From the NCBI GenBank assembly GCA_963693285.1, contig OY848922.1, forward strand, positions 5,258,923-5,322,922: a DNA stretch of 64,000 bases, read 5' to 3'. The notes below the pieces were generated by a model, which saw only the letters and a list, made by a program, of their open reading frames with translations, had not been told where the DNA came from and searched no databases. Position numbers and translations under genes: made by a program. This stretch comes from Xestospongia muta. Its lineage: Eukaryota > Porifera > Demospongiae > Haplosclerida > Petrosiidae. Shown here piece by piece: positions 24,564 through 36,320 of this stretch. Each line of letters opens with the position of its first letter. Position 1 is the first letter of the stretch.

Positions 24564-25548
24564 ATTTTTTTCAGCAACATTCCTGCATCCTCAATTCGCT
24601 TCAATACCATCTCTAGTGATTTCAAATGCTCCTCATCATTCTTTCCTGTTATAAGAACATCATCTATATATACAATTACTCCCGGAATATTCTGAAGTAG
24701 ACTTTCCATAACTCTTTGAAAAATAGCAGGGCTGATGCGATACCAAACGGCAGTCTCCTATATCGGAATAACCCCTTGTGTGTGTTAATCACTGTATACT
24801 GCTTGGAGACATCATCAAGTTCCACCTGTTGATATGCTTGGCTCATGTCCAACTTAGAAAACAGCTTGCCTCCACCAAGTGTGGCAAAGAGATCCTCGAT
24901 TCTAGGAATCAGATAACGGTCTAGCTTCGACACTGAGTTCAATGTGACCTTAAAGTCGCCACAGATTTTGACACTACGATCTGACTTCAAAACTGGTACA
25001 ATGGGTGATGCCCATTCTGAAAACTGTATTGGTTCTAAATTACCCAACGATGTCAATCTGTCCAGTTCTTTTTCAATCTTTTCTTTCATAGCATATGCAA
25101 CTGGGCGAGCTTTCATAAATTTTGGTACAGCCTCTTGCTCGACATGTATTTTTGCATTGTATCCTCTAAGGTGTCCCAGACCTTCCCCAAAAACATTCTG
25201 ATGTTTCGCTAAAATATTCTGCAACTTGTCATTACTAACTACGTGAATACTCTTCCAATCAATCTATATATATGGAAGCCAGTTACGACCAAGCAAGTTT
25301 GGGCCGTTCCACTTGATGACTAATAATGGTAAAGCAGCACCCTTGTTGTTATATTTCACTGCCACGCTACAGCTACCCAATGGCTGTATCTTCTCTCCTG
25401 TATAAGTCCTGAGAATTGTCGCTGTGTTTTCCAATTTCTTCTTGGAATATAACGTAGACCATGTGGCCTCTGAGATCAATGATACTGACGCTCCAGTATC
25501 CAGCTCCATGTTCACTAGCTTCCCCTCAATTGGTACCTCCAGATTCAT
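24434..25548 (-). pseudogene. Protease and reverse transcriptase of Gypsy pol (broken)
   Basis: The start ATG at 25548 overlaps the last codons of the preceding frame (ATGA), a possible relic of gag-pol frameshift expression. The aspartic protease motif is MELDTGASVSLIS. An in-frame TAG follows at 25264-25266. RT reads LNSVSKLDRYLIPRIEDLF, FSKLDMSQAYQQVELDD (first catalytic Asp) and RYRRLPFGIASA; after a frameshift near 24700 comes the YIDD box (VIVYIDDVLITG). Another shift follows near 24560. Confidence 0.92.
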
Positions 25549-26383
25549 TGCATCACACTTGTGCCTAGATGTTTTATGAATTCTTCCAAGTCAAGTCCCT
25601 CCTGTTCTTGGGTCAACTGTCTGATTGGTCGTGGCCTGTGGTTTCTTCTACTCTTTGAAGTGGATTTCTCTGTTTCAACAGGGAGTCTATCAGACCTTTG
25701 GGGGCCACTTCTACACACCCTCTGAATGTGGCCAGCCTTACCACAAGTCAGGCATTTCACGTGTCAAAATCTGCAATGATCCCGAATATGGCCGCTATTT
25801 CCACAACGGTAACAGTTCGTGGTGGTAACTTTGTATACATCTGTCGGTGTGCAGGAGTCTGTACCTCTGTCACGTTCTTCCTTGCACTCTCCATTCCAAT
25901 CGCGATATCCAATGCCGAATCCACGGTTAGCGTTTTCTCTGCCAATAGTCGTCGTTGAATGTTTTCATCGTTGATGCCACATACTATTCGATCTCTCAAC
26001 AAGTCATTCAATGATGCACCAAATTTACAATACCGGGCTAAGGAGCGCAGCTCAGCCACGAATGTGCTCGCAGTTTCCCCTTCGTGCCTCATTCTCGTGT
26101 GGAATTTGTATCGTTTCACAATCTCCGACGGTGCCGGATTATAGTGTTCGGTTAAGAGCGTCACTAGCTCTTCGTAGCTCTTCTCTCCAGGTTTCTGGGG
26201 GCTTAATAAACTCGTCAGGAGCTTGTACAGTGCTGGTCCAATTGCTGATAAGAGCACAGAGCGTTTTTTGTCTATATTGGTGATTCCATTGGCGTCCAAA
26301 AAATGACCAAGTCTTTCCACATACTGCTCCCACGGCTCCAGCGTAGCATCAAATTCATGTAATCTTCCCAGAACACCTGCCAT
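25545..26383 (-). pseudogene. Gypsy gag with two CCHC zinc knuckles (frameshifted)
   Basis: The likely start is ATG 26383 (MAGVLGRLHEFDATLEPW); the open frame extends into the LTR upstream, so the start is a choice. The capsid-like part runs to about 25830 (EYYNPAP-type motif as LTEHYNPAPSEIVKRYKFHT). The frame then shifts just before the zinc knuckles: CYRCGNSGHIRDHC and CLTCGKAGHIQRVC, both C-x2-C-x4-H-x4-C, lie in the next frame, separated by a TGA. Nucleocapsid knuckles bind the element RNA. Confidence 0.85.
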
Positions 26384-26401
26384 CTCACCCTCGTCACCAA
26401 T

Positions 26402-26506
26402 TGTTATGTCTCTTATCGAACTCAAATTAAACAACTCAATACTATTACAAAAAAACTGAACTCAGAACACCTATACAATCTCTTAAATATCCAACAAAGA
26501 CTTACA
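26402..26506 (-). repeat. 5' LTR-like repeat of the Gypsy element
   Basis: Partner of 22502-22606, the same length (105 bp), with the same TG/CA ends and a TTAAATA element. Immediately inside it (element sense) follows ATTGGTGACGAGGGTGAG, which may be the primer-binding region. Confidence 0.6.
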
Positions 26507-29367
26507 AGTACAAGTCCAAAGTACACAATTAATACAATAGTCCAGAGTACATGATCAATACAATTTATTACAACAAGTATCCCAAAAATGAGCCTGATAA
26601 GTCTCTACCTTAAAACCTCTAAGGTCTGACATGAAAAAGAAAAGCAACTGAAATTAAAATAGTTAGTTATATAAAAAAGTGTATATAAGCTAGGTCTCTA
26701 TAAATGTATTTTTATCTGATTAACTTATTATAATAATATTTATAGTATATATTTATAGCTATACATTCTAAATATGGGAAAGTTAGTTTTACACTACACA
26801 CAATAATATCAGTTTCCTCATATTGTACTACAATAAACAATAAACAAGATAAAATTATGTACATATAGTGCATGTACCTATATGAACTTTAGTACAACAA
26901 TGTTTTGGTGTATCAAATGCACCAACAGTACTATATATGTACAAGAACATTCTCTTCTATGCCAAAATTTATTTGAAGTCATAAAATGATCATCTAGTTT
27001 TACATTAGCTTGGTGTAGCCAACATTATACTTTCCAATCTCATACTTTGTGACATAAACCTGTTCTAGAGCAATAAATCAACTTCTTTTTAGTACCCAGA
27101 TATTTTACTTGAACCAGACACTAACTTTCCACATGATATATTATAAGCCATCTAGCATGACTTCATGCATAGATAACAATATTTGTAAGGTAGTGATGTA
27201 CTAAAAATGTACGAGGTAACAGAACACATGATAATTTAGCAACCTCTAATTGATAGGGATACCTATACAGATGCTAAAAAGTCCATCTATTTATTTAAAT
27301 GAGAGTAATTCGTTTGCCTTTACGCTTACATATTAGTCAATATAGTAGCTGCTTATTGTAATATTGACAAATACATAATATTATTGTCACAAAAATTAAT
27401 GTCTAAAATGCATAATATTAAATCAGTCTCATTGAGTGATAAACACACTTGATAAGATGCATTTTTGTCTGTGTTTCTTTTTTTGAATAATATACCAGAC
27501 TTTTAACTGTATTATTTGATAATAACTTTAATATTGTTCCAAATATTAACTTAATATAACCAAGCTGTGCCCTCAATGCAATCAGTAATACCTTTCATGT
27601 GATAAAAGCTGAAGTATTGTGTAGTTACATAAAAGACCATTACTCATACTACTAGTATAGCATGTAGTTATTTATATCGCATCACAAACTAATACTAGAG
27701 TTGAATGGTCAAGAGATGTATTCGCCATACTAAACTATGATTAATTTTTCCACTGATAGGCAAATATATTAACATCTACGATAACGATGTGTATGTATAA
27801 CACTGTCAGTATGTACGACCAATCCACGCATCATGTTATTATAGCTTCAATTATCTAGCATTGTGTACATAAAACACCCTTAGCTTTATATGAAGAAGAT
27901 GAGAACCTTAAATGGAGCTTTAGGTATAATTAACTTTATCCCTACTTGTATCATTGTCTTCTATATTCTGTTGTAGTAAAAAATAAATGGCAAAAATATA
28001 GTGATATTAAAGAGATTAGTACTTGAACTGAAATCACATTTTCTTGATGATTGATCAACTTGAAAAATACGCTGACATATCTGTTGAAATTATGAATGTA
28101 TAGCATAATATGTGTATTATTAAATGTTTTTATTAAATACAGTTTTTGTATTTCTCATAAAACTAATTAGGATCCTTTTATAAATGCTTCTAAAACTTTT
28201 TTTTCAAGTTGTCACACTAAGGCAAAGCTCATAAATTCAGCTACGTATTCTAATAAGTGTGAAAAACAGAGAAGATACAAGTTAAATAGAGTAAGTAATT
28301 AATACCATATAATTAATACTATTTAAATTTCCATTATTAAAAATCGCATTAATGATGAAAATATAAATACTATATCTTTGTCCTTTTTTAAGACTGTTTT
28401 TAATAGAAACTGAAACAATGACTTGCTGAATATGATTGAACAACTGGTCTATTTGATGCTACAAAAACAAAGTGGATAGTTTGTTTCACTGGTGTTATGA
28501 TGAACTCATAAGAGAGTAAAATCAAAAAAAAAAGATTATCATTTTATTGTTCACACTCTTCCCTGGAGAGGAAGAAATCTAACAAAATTATTTTGTGTTT
28601 CAGACAAAAATTTTCCTGAAATTTTTAGCTAAGATGTAAATATATAACTGTTAAAAGGAAGGAAGGCTGCCATCTGATAGACTTGAAACCAGCTTGTTTT
28701 CCTGAATATACTTTTCAGCAATGACTACAAGTTAATGGTTATTCAAATATATATTTTATGAGTCATTTATCTAATTCATGTAAACAGTTATATTACATAG
28801 TATATCATGTCCATAAAGTGTTGGATCATTCAAAGTGCTCAATAATTGTTTAAGGTACTTATTATGATGAAGTTATGTTTATGATTTACATAATATTTTC
28901 TTTAAATTTCTTTGATGACATCATAGTAGAATTGTATTTCTATTGATTGTCTGATATTGTTGATTTGTTGTATTTGTAAAAAATTAAGGAAACATTAAAT
29001 GCTTCTTTAATAAATACAAATAAATATTTGGTGTTTTCAAATGTTTCCATGTATTGGGAAATTTACACTTCACATTAGTTTCATATTAAGTGTAATTACC
29101 GTGTGGGTGGCTCGAATTGCAAATTGACAACTAAAATGCAAATATTTCCCATGATAGCATCCTCTCTACTATCGTAGCAATAGGAAAGGTTACAATATAT
29201 ATGCATCATCAGCAATATATTACAAAGAATGAAGCTCTTACTTCAACTTAATTTACGAATGGTTAAGGTTGAAGAATTGCCATAAATGAGATCAAATCGA
29301 ACTCACAGACTACTAATGACCTTGTTGGTCCTTAAATTTCGGACGTAGCAATTTAACTAACAGATAT
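26507..29367. other. Gene-poor stretch with an old duplicated segment
   Basis: No supported exon. 26990-27320 is homologous in the same orientation to 52110-52450: shared blocks include TTTTA(C/T)ATTAGCTTGG, CAATCTCAT, ACCTGAAC-like and GAGTAATT. 29110-29340 is less AT-rich than its surroundings and lies directly upstream of the exon at 29368, so it may contain its promoter. Confidence 0.4.
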
Positions 29368-29579
29368 ATGATGATGTCTCTGGACACACCACAAAGTCAC
29401 GCCCAGCAATTATTTGGGTGGAGTGACAGGAAATCGTGGTACTCTGGGAAGTTTCTCTGGTTGATTATCTGTGTTTTGACGGTATATTATATTGTTTTAT
29501 GGATTATTAAGTTTTTAATAAATATATCTTTACTAGAGTATGCTGGTACAATCTTGTTTTCTTTTAAAGTAGAAGAAAA
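29368..29579 (+). CDS. Possible first exon of a small membrane protein
   Basis: From ATG 29368 (two more ATG codons follow directly) the frame is open for 70 codons and runs into a GTAAGG donor at 29580; the TAA after it would be intronic. The N-terminal 30 residues are polar (DTPQSHAQQLFGWSDRKSWY). Then comes a hydrophobic stretch of about 25 residues (WLIICVLTVYYIVLWIIKFL), a likely transmembrane segment. The exon is GC-richer than its flanks. It could also be a stand-alone 71-residue protein. No family recognised. Confidence 0.35.
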
Positions 29580-29689
29580 GTAAGGCAATATGCAGCTGGT
29601 AATATTTCATTATATTTATATGACTGTGATGAGCTCTGACATAGAGATAAGTGTGGTATATATGCAATACTTGTGAACATGTATATGAT

Positions 29690-31563
29690 TAACTTTTATA
29701 ATGTAACTTTGTGTGGTATATTTCAAAACATACATGAATGTGTAGTGGTGTTTTATAGATTTTACACTGAAATTGTGTCTGGGATCTTTTTTCATCTAGC
29801 TCAGCAAACTTCACACTGTGGATGACCTCCAGATTTGTCACCTTTCTAATTGGCTGAGTAAATCCCCCCTCACTTAGCCTCATAGGGAGCACTCTTGTTG
29901 GTGCTAGTCTCCTATCAAGAGGACACTTATGGCCTTCTAGTAGACTTGCAACTAAGGAGAGACAAAAGACTAATTGAGTAAGACTTTTTTCAGCCACAAT
30001 ATTATACGAGATACTGGCATTGACAATGCTTAAGTCAATTAAATGAAATAATACTCTCTTTTAAAATCTATAAGAATATCCGTAATATAGCTCCAACTGA
30101 TCAGACTTATTGAACCTCCCATATTCAAGTTGTAGTCGTGTATCATCACTGGTTTCTGTACTGTCTCAACTCCTTCTATAACTGCTGTGGTTCTGCATCA
30201 TTTTTCCATCATATCATCTGTATGGAAGGTAGATACCGTGTGTACCAGTCTTTCTACTTCAAACATATTATGTTGTACCATCATCAGTGATATCACTGTA
30301 TACTTTACCTATACAATGGTAACGTAATCAATTGTTTGTTTCTTTTTATTGTTACTTTTAGCTAAACTTGTTGACTTAAATGTCTCACTAAGTCCCTTCA
30401 TATTCTTTCTTACTGTCCCACAAGTCTCACATTCTTTCTGTTTTAGGTCCAAGAAGAGGGTAGGTGATAAGTAGTAGTTACCAGTGTACACTATGTAACT
30501 CATGTTAGAGGGAGGTGATACTAGTTCCATGACTACTCAGTGAGCAAGCCCTTTCTTCGCTGAACCATCTTTTTCTTTCACTAGTAACATCATTGGTATT
30601 GTTCATAATAAGGTATGTATAGATTTACCTATATTGTACACATAAACATTTTTTGCATCAGCTAATGCAAATGCTTTGATACCCATTTTATGATTTTTAG
30701 GCATACACTGAATCCATGAAAGCCTACCCTTATAAACTATTATGCTCTCATCAGCAGATAGTTCCTAATTGATTCATACATAGACTGGAATGCCTTTATT
30801 ACTAAATCAAGGAGTGGTCTTATGTTCTAAATCATATCATGGTCATTGCTGGTACGATCTGGTTACTTCTCTACATCGTTGAGATGGAAAAAATTCATCA
30901 ACTGTTGAAAACTTCCAGACATATAAATGGCCGCTTGGTACTTCAGTAAGATCTGTTACACATAAGTTGTTGTTTAAACTTGTAAGCATATATTAATATG
31001 TATTATGTGTAAACAATAGTAAACTAGTACATAGCAAAAATTTACCTCACTGTAGGTAACCCCATTATTCCCATAGTGAAAAAAATAGCCAATAATGGAT
31101 CTACTTCTTCTCTTTGCATAGGATTTGTTATCCATTCATGACCACTTGCTTTTGCATGGTCATTCAGATGTGCTTCAGATGAGGTAAGTATTTGTTCAAC
31201 ATATCTAATTGTCTATATATAGAATAAATTTTATACTTCTGATGTAAAAAAAGGTTAATGAAATCCACTGATAACTTCCCACTCATGTCAACAGTTAGAC
31301 CAGTTGAAGCAGTAAATGGATGTACTGAGGAGAGAAAGGAAATAAGAAGAATAAAATACTTAATTGTTCATTTATATATTATGTATATATAATTGTGTGG
31401 GTGGTAGAGTGGCTGAATAGGTGGAGCTCTGATGGCAGAAGTGAACGAGGAAGCACTACTTTGATTAGGAAGACTGTTGTTGTGGTCAGTTGGAAAATCT
31501 TAATCCTCACTGTAGCCATCACTATCAGAATCATCTCTTGATAGATGATCAAAATAGTTCAAA
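29690..31563 (-). pseudogene. piggyBac transposase pseudogene A
   Basis: The N-terminal acidic part is at 31563-31380 (DDSDSDGYSEDEDFP-type). Then come TMGIMGLPTVR, FQQLMNFFHLNDVEK and ELSADESIIVYKGRLSWIQ with the first catalytic Asp; FALADAKNVYVYNI (second Asp region); and VMELVSPPSNMSYIVYTGNY, where the third catalytic Asp is replaced by Gly. The cysteine-rich C-terminal tail is decayed (29997-29689: FQCKIYKTPLHIHVCFEIY). Stops and frame changes occur throughout. DDE_Tnp_1_7 (PGBD) family. Confidence 0.88.
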
Positions 31564-31716
31564 ATAAACTCTGGATGGGATAATAAGCCATTGAAATTTT
31601 TTAATTATATTTCTTTTAGCTGCTTGCAACATAAAACATTTTGTATATGTTGTTCACAAATGTAAAGGTTGCTATATGTGCTGCTGTAGCTGCGCAATTA
31701 ACCATCAAAGGGTTAA
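29690..31716 (-). mobile_element. piggyBac-family element A (one end visible)
   Basis: A transposase pseudogene with a 5' end at 31712, next to TTAA (31713-31716). In element sense the end reads TTAA then CCCTTTGATGGTTAATTGCG. TTAA target sites and CC(C/T)-starting ends are hallmarks of piggyBac. I found no matching 3' end below 29690, so the 3' terminus is missing or too diverged. Confidence 0.8.
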
Positions 31717-32080
31717 TGATGATTTTGTAATGATCTTAAGACTGAGTTATCAGTATGTGATAATTTTTTTATGTAGATAAAAACTTGAATACAATTTCTT
31801 AGCAATTTATAATTAAACCAACAGATATATAACTGTTGGTATTTCATGCATTCTACTACTTTTATAGTGAGCTATAACTCCTCTTCAAGTAGCTAGTTGT
31901 CTAATGTGCTAGTTAATTGTTGTACAAGTACAAAGGTAATATTGATTAATTGTACAACTTTTGTATGAGGTTTGTCACTTCTATTTCATTTTTTTATTTA
32001 AATGATTAATATTGCTTTTATCATGACTTTATATCTAGTCCTTTACTTAAAATGTCAAACAGTGAATTCTTAATAATTAA

Positions 32081-32164
32081 TTCATAATTGAAGAACATTA
32101 GACTTTCTGCTTATCAGTGAAATGACTCTGATGTAAGGACATCAAAGCACCATGCTTAATTTCA
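32081..32164 (-). pseudogene. Relic of a death-domain exon (unit A)
   Basis: Minus-strand translation gives EIKHGALMSLHQSHFTDKQK followed by a frameshift. This matches the intact death-domain exon at 63.6 kb (EIRHGALMSLHQSNFSDEQK) at both protein and DNA level. The rest of the exon is decayed and a stop falls where the intact gene has Trp. Confidence 0.85.
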
Positions 32165-32682
32165 ATGTACAATGTTTCTATTATGGCATCAAATTTCATA
32201 TTTGAATTGAATCGTGAAGGTTATATCAGGAGGAAAGACAACTAAACTATATCATTCAATCTAGTGGACATGCAGGTGAGTATATACTTATTGCATAGAC
32301 AATCATACAAGATACATTTTATAATTGAAAGTGTTGTGTTCTACATAACATTGCTAATGTTCCGGCAACCTTCTTTTTATATCAAAACTGCTCTTTACTC
32401 TTTAGTAATGTGCAATACTATTAGCACCTATGGCAAAGCATTGATATTTAGCACTGATAACTATGACTGTTCTTTTTGAGCAGGTATGACCTTGCTGCAA
32501 ATATATACATCCAACGATGAACCTGATATAATCATTGAAAATTATGTTTTTGCAAACAATTTTGCTCAATAATTAGGAGCAGGTGTGGCAATAAAAACAT
32601 AATTATACAGCAATAAAGTATATTATGGATCAGGTTTGGTTCTCTATGGATTTGATTCTACATCATTAATTTTATTGACAGT

Positions 32683-32797
32683 GTCTATTTGTCCGGCAGG
32701 ATATGTATACTTTGTTGTGTATTAAACTGATCCCCACCCCCTAAACTTAACCTACCTTTATACAACAAAGTATACATTTCCTGCTGGACAAATAGAC
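32683..32797. repeat. Inverted repeat, 36-nt arms (unit A)
   Basis: Arms 32683-32718 and 32762-32797 (GTCTATTTGTCCGGCAGGAT... and complement) pair with a few mismatches around a 43-nt spacer. MITE-like foldback. An identical copy is in unit B at 42431-42545. Confidence 0.85.
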
Positions 32798-33742
32798 TCT
32801 ACGTTTTTTATTTTACAGACATTTCCTTTGATTCCAATAAAGTACCCAACAAGGTTGATAGATTTTGTATAATGTATGTGATCCATAGACATTATGTACT
32901 TATTTGTCTTTGAATTTGAAGTAGCTATATCCCTGGGTAATTGTTGGCATGCTGCGAAACTACATATAGTGCAATTACCTATTTTAATTGCAACCACACT
33001 ATAAATGCTATTATTAATTCACCAATTATAATTACTATAATTCATATTTATGAATAAAATCTATATACAATTTGCTATGATGATGACTATCATTTCTCTG
33101 AGTATCCATGCAACACAGTCCAATCTGTTCTAAGTAGTATAGCCACTCCCATTTCCAAACTGAACATTGTTATCGAGAAGATAGACTTCAAGTGTTATAT
33201 AAGATGAACACATGATGTTAAAGGATCTGTATAATTCATAAAGATTCAGTGGTTTAGACAGGACAAGACTCTTGAGCTCATATTTCAATTATATAAAATT
33301 TATTTAGGTGGATATAGAAATATGTGAGCAAACTTTTTTCTTATTATTTAAATATTTTTATAATGTGATAAGATACATAGAGAAGATTCATTTTCTGTAC
33401 TTTATCCTTCATCTTTGTGATCTCCATTAAGTGAAGAATTTAAGTTTTAAAGTATAGACACTTGGTCTAAAAAGCCTATATTTTGGTCATGGACCATACG
33501 TTTTATATCCCTTTGAAACAAGTGACCATTCTAGTTATAAAATTCTGATGAGTACCAGTGAAGACAAGGATATGTACATGTGAGAAATATCCACATAGAC
33601 TGAGTAAGTCTGGAACCTTGCAAAATGCCTAAGATGAGTCTCAATTCTTTGGTTCTAAAAATATGACATATGACAAAGGAGAAATCAATAACTCTAGTCA
33701 AAATAGTATATAAGGAAGATGTTATTCTTAGAATCTCGTAAT

Positions 33743-33940
33743 TGTAGCCTTATATATAGCTGGATGAAAGGTTAAACACTTCCCGTTCTGTAATAACTTC
33801 ATCCAATAAGAAATTACTTTACTATAATATATTCCAGCCATATGTCTCAATATAATAATACTATAATAGTTTACATTGTATGTCTGAGAGACCGTGAACA
33901 CTATTTTAGCATAAGATTAACATTTTTTAATAAGAAGCAT
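33743..33940. repeat. Intron-like dispersed repeat, first of three in unit A
   Basis: The block with GCTGGATGAAAGGTTAAACA, TAATAACTTCATCCAATAAG, TATTCCAGCCA, ATGTCTCAATATAAT and GAGAGAC(C/T)GTGAACACTA recurs at 35600-35800 and, more diverged, at 37905-38105 in the same order. These look like introns copied together with ankyrin exons. Confidence 0.75.
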
Positions 33941-35500
33941 AAATTCAAACCTACTAAAATTAATAAATTATATAAAAAATATAAGAGTATGTAGTCTTGT
34001 ATGAACGTTTAATTAAGATATTTAGCAGTATAATTTACTATGTTGAGGATAATACCTATAAATGCTTACATTTCAGTAAATGTAACAGGTTTCCTTTTCC
34101 AATAAAGGGAGTATCATTTAGTATACTTTTCTAACCTGTACTGAGCAAATTTGTTTGTCTTTTCCACTGCATATAACCAATCAGCACTGGTAAAGAGTAA
34201 AATATAAGCATTACACAGGACGAGAAAGCATCTCAACTTGGACAGAGTATAGTATTGTGATAACTGTGTAATTATTTAAAATAATCTCGTTCTATTAATT
34301 AAACAAATGGTAATATTGTAATGTTTACATTCACTGATATCTCATATCATGTAAATATAGAATAGTAAAGGTAACAAATACATTTGATGTACAACAGGGG
34401 GTGTGGTCAGACAGTGTGTCTCAATACATAACAGGTATATTATTATATCTATAGTACCACATAGTACACAGTCTATATATATTGTGTATTGAAAATATAG
34501 TAGTTATGTATTGTGTATACATATCAATGTCTAATATGTAAGCAGTTACTAACTAGTAATAAAAAAATCATAACAATAGTCAAAACAATACAAATCATAT
34601 GTCACATATAGAAAGAATAGCTAGAGACAAAACTAAATACAGTAATAATTATTACTATCATGTTATATTGATACTACTACAGTGAACTACACTTAAAGGA
34701 CACTGTTAATTAACCTTTTAGTAATGAAGGTTGCATATTTGTAAGATTTACTGTGTAGGCATTAATGAGGAAGGTTACAAACCTTCAACTAAAATGTACC
34801 CTGGTATATTTATTAAGAATGCTCATCACAGTAGTTAACATACAAGATGAGAACACTAATAAAATGTTTACATTATGGAAAGTGGATACTGTAACATTTG
34901 GATCATTCTAACTAGAAATTTATGGCAGTTTTTTGGTACCTGTCATATTTATAAAAGCTGGAAATCTGTAATGCTATAACTGATAATTATTGTGTAAAAG
35001 AGACCTTATTATGAGTATCAAAGCTAATGATATGATCAAAGTGGTATCCAATCATTAGTGGGACATAGTAGAAATTACTTATGAGTATAGTGATAATGAT
35101 TTTGATGAAGAAGATGACTTAGAATATGAAGTAATAGACACTTTTAACAATGAAAGGTAAATTATAAAATTATAAACACACAGAGTAGTTCTAATAATAC
35201 AGAAATGATTCATGGGTGAGTTTTATACTTTTGCACAAAGAACAGTTTTCGACACTGATAACCTCATGAAAAGTTCATAAAGAATTCACCTAACCAATGT
35301 AGAATTAGATGGCTTAAAACATTTTTGCTTAAAAACTGTTTTGTGACACACTAAATTAATTAATTATGATACAGTATTGGGCCTGTGCAATTTCATTGAT
35401 AAATTGTTAAAGAGGACACTTTCATACTATGAACACAAGGTTGTATGGTGTCTGATATATAGAAAATTTACACTGTATGTCAATATAATAATACACTTAC

Positions 35501-35591
35501 ATTATTAGGTATATTCGGATCTGCATTTGATTGCAACAGATATTGAACAATATCTGTGTATCCACGATATGAAGCCCAATATATACTAGTC
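35501..35591 (-). CDS. Ankyrin-repeat exon (unit A)
   Basis: Encodes TSIYWASYRGYTDIVQYLLQ followed by SNADPNIPNN, a near-complete ankyrin repeat, and ends on a perfect GTAAGT donor at 35500. The acceptor side is irregular: AG at 35593-35592 gives a 91-nt exon rather than 99, and the usual start G-x-T-P-L is changed, so the exon may be decaying. Introns on both sides carry the dispersed repeats. With no intact neighbours it is probably part of a gene fragment. Confidence 0.75.
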
Positions 35592-35599
35592 CTCATAAT

Positions 35600-35800
35600 T
35601 TTAGCCTTATATAGAGCTGGATGAAAGGTTAAACACTTCCCTTTCTGTAATAACTTCATCCAATAAGCAATTACTTTACTATATATATTCCAGCCACATG
35701 TCTCAATATAATAATACTATATATAATAGTTTACATTGTATGTGTGAGAGACTGTGAACACTATATTTGGTATAAGATTAACATTTTGTAATAAGGAAGC
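35600..35800. repeat. Intron-like dispersed repeat, second in unit A
   Basis: Close match to 33743-33940, directly upstream (in gene sense) of the ankyrin exon at 35501-35591. Confidence 0.75.
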
Positions 35801-36034
35801 ATAATTTAAACCAACTACAATTAATAAATTATATAAAAAAATATATGTAACATTTTAAAGCAATTAGAACAAAAGTGTAAACATTCTTGTATAAAATACC
35901 GATAAAATATATGGCTTACAATATTAATGGATTGACTAACCTTCTTATACTGCAATGTCAGCATATTAATAAACAACATGTACTGTAATTATGATAATTA
36001 TGGTATGACTGAATATTTAATTTCATTATGTTTA

Positions 36035-36320
36035 CTTTCAGCACTCTCTAATTACTCTCTCAGACTAATAGTTCTCACTGTGTTCCTCTCCAAAAGAATA
36101 CTATCATGTTTAAACAAACTTTAGGATTTGTATATTATGTGCCTGTTTTATCTTGTATAATATCAGATGTTGCTTTATTTAGATTTGTAGGATGCTGCTC
36201 TATTTCTCCTACAAAGAGGTATGACTATGTTTTATTAATGCACGTTCTGTTTTCGGTACTCTCTCCATGTGATGGTGATATTCAGAGAGGTCTACTTTGT
36301 CACCTTCAAAATATTATTTT
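36035..36320 (-). pseudogene. Relic of the 18-kb tail exons (unit A)
   Basis: Minus strand: KVDLSEYHHHMERVPKTE corresponds to KVDLSEYHQSYGGF of the intact exon. Downstream, NLNKATSDIIQDKTGT then stops corresponds to VNDASSNNIQNKTDK. The flanking GTTTACTTTCAGCACTCTCT is shared with 18.16 and 57.85 kb. Stops in the terminal exon show it is dead. Confidence 0.75.

Larger units (their letters stand above)
22502..26506 (-). mobile_element. Degenerate Gypsy/Ty3 LTR retrotransposon
   Basis: An element of about 4.0 kb read on the minus strand, with gag, protease, reverse transcriptase, RNase H and integrase in that order, which is the Ty3/Gypsy order. It has 105-bp direct repeats at both ends. At least three frame changes and several stops in pol, plus a frameshift in gag, make it inactive. 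Protein motifs resemble the K02A2.6-like Gypsy group common in cnidarians and sponges (inference from motif style). Base composition is visibly higher in GC than the surroundings. Confidence 0.93.
31717..35500. other. Non-coding stretch of unit A with gene relics
   Basis: No intact exon. It contains the death-domain relic, the 32.7-kb inverted repeat and intron-like repeats described separately. 33288-33450 is homologous to 11890-12070. The repeat at 42.0-45.2 kb in unit B is the same sequence. Confidence 0.5.

Noticed and set aside
24944..26333. Several open frames opposite or overlapping the Gypsy gag and pol
   Set aside because: They are shadows of the retroelement frames and show no domain of their own.
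32264..32479. 71-residue frame repeated at 42012-42227
   Set aside because: Its exact repetition only reflects the tandem duplication. Composition is random AT-rich and no splice or start context supports it; the same holds for the frames at 32.8, 36.1, 37.8, 38.0 and 39.7 kb and their copies.
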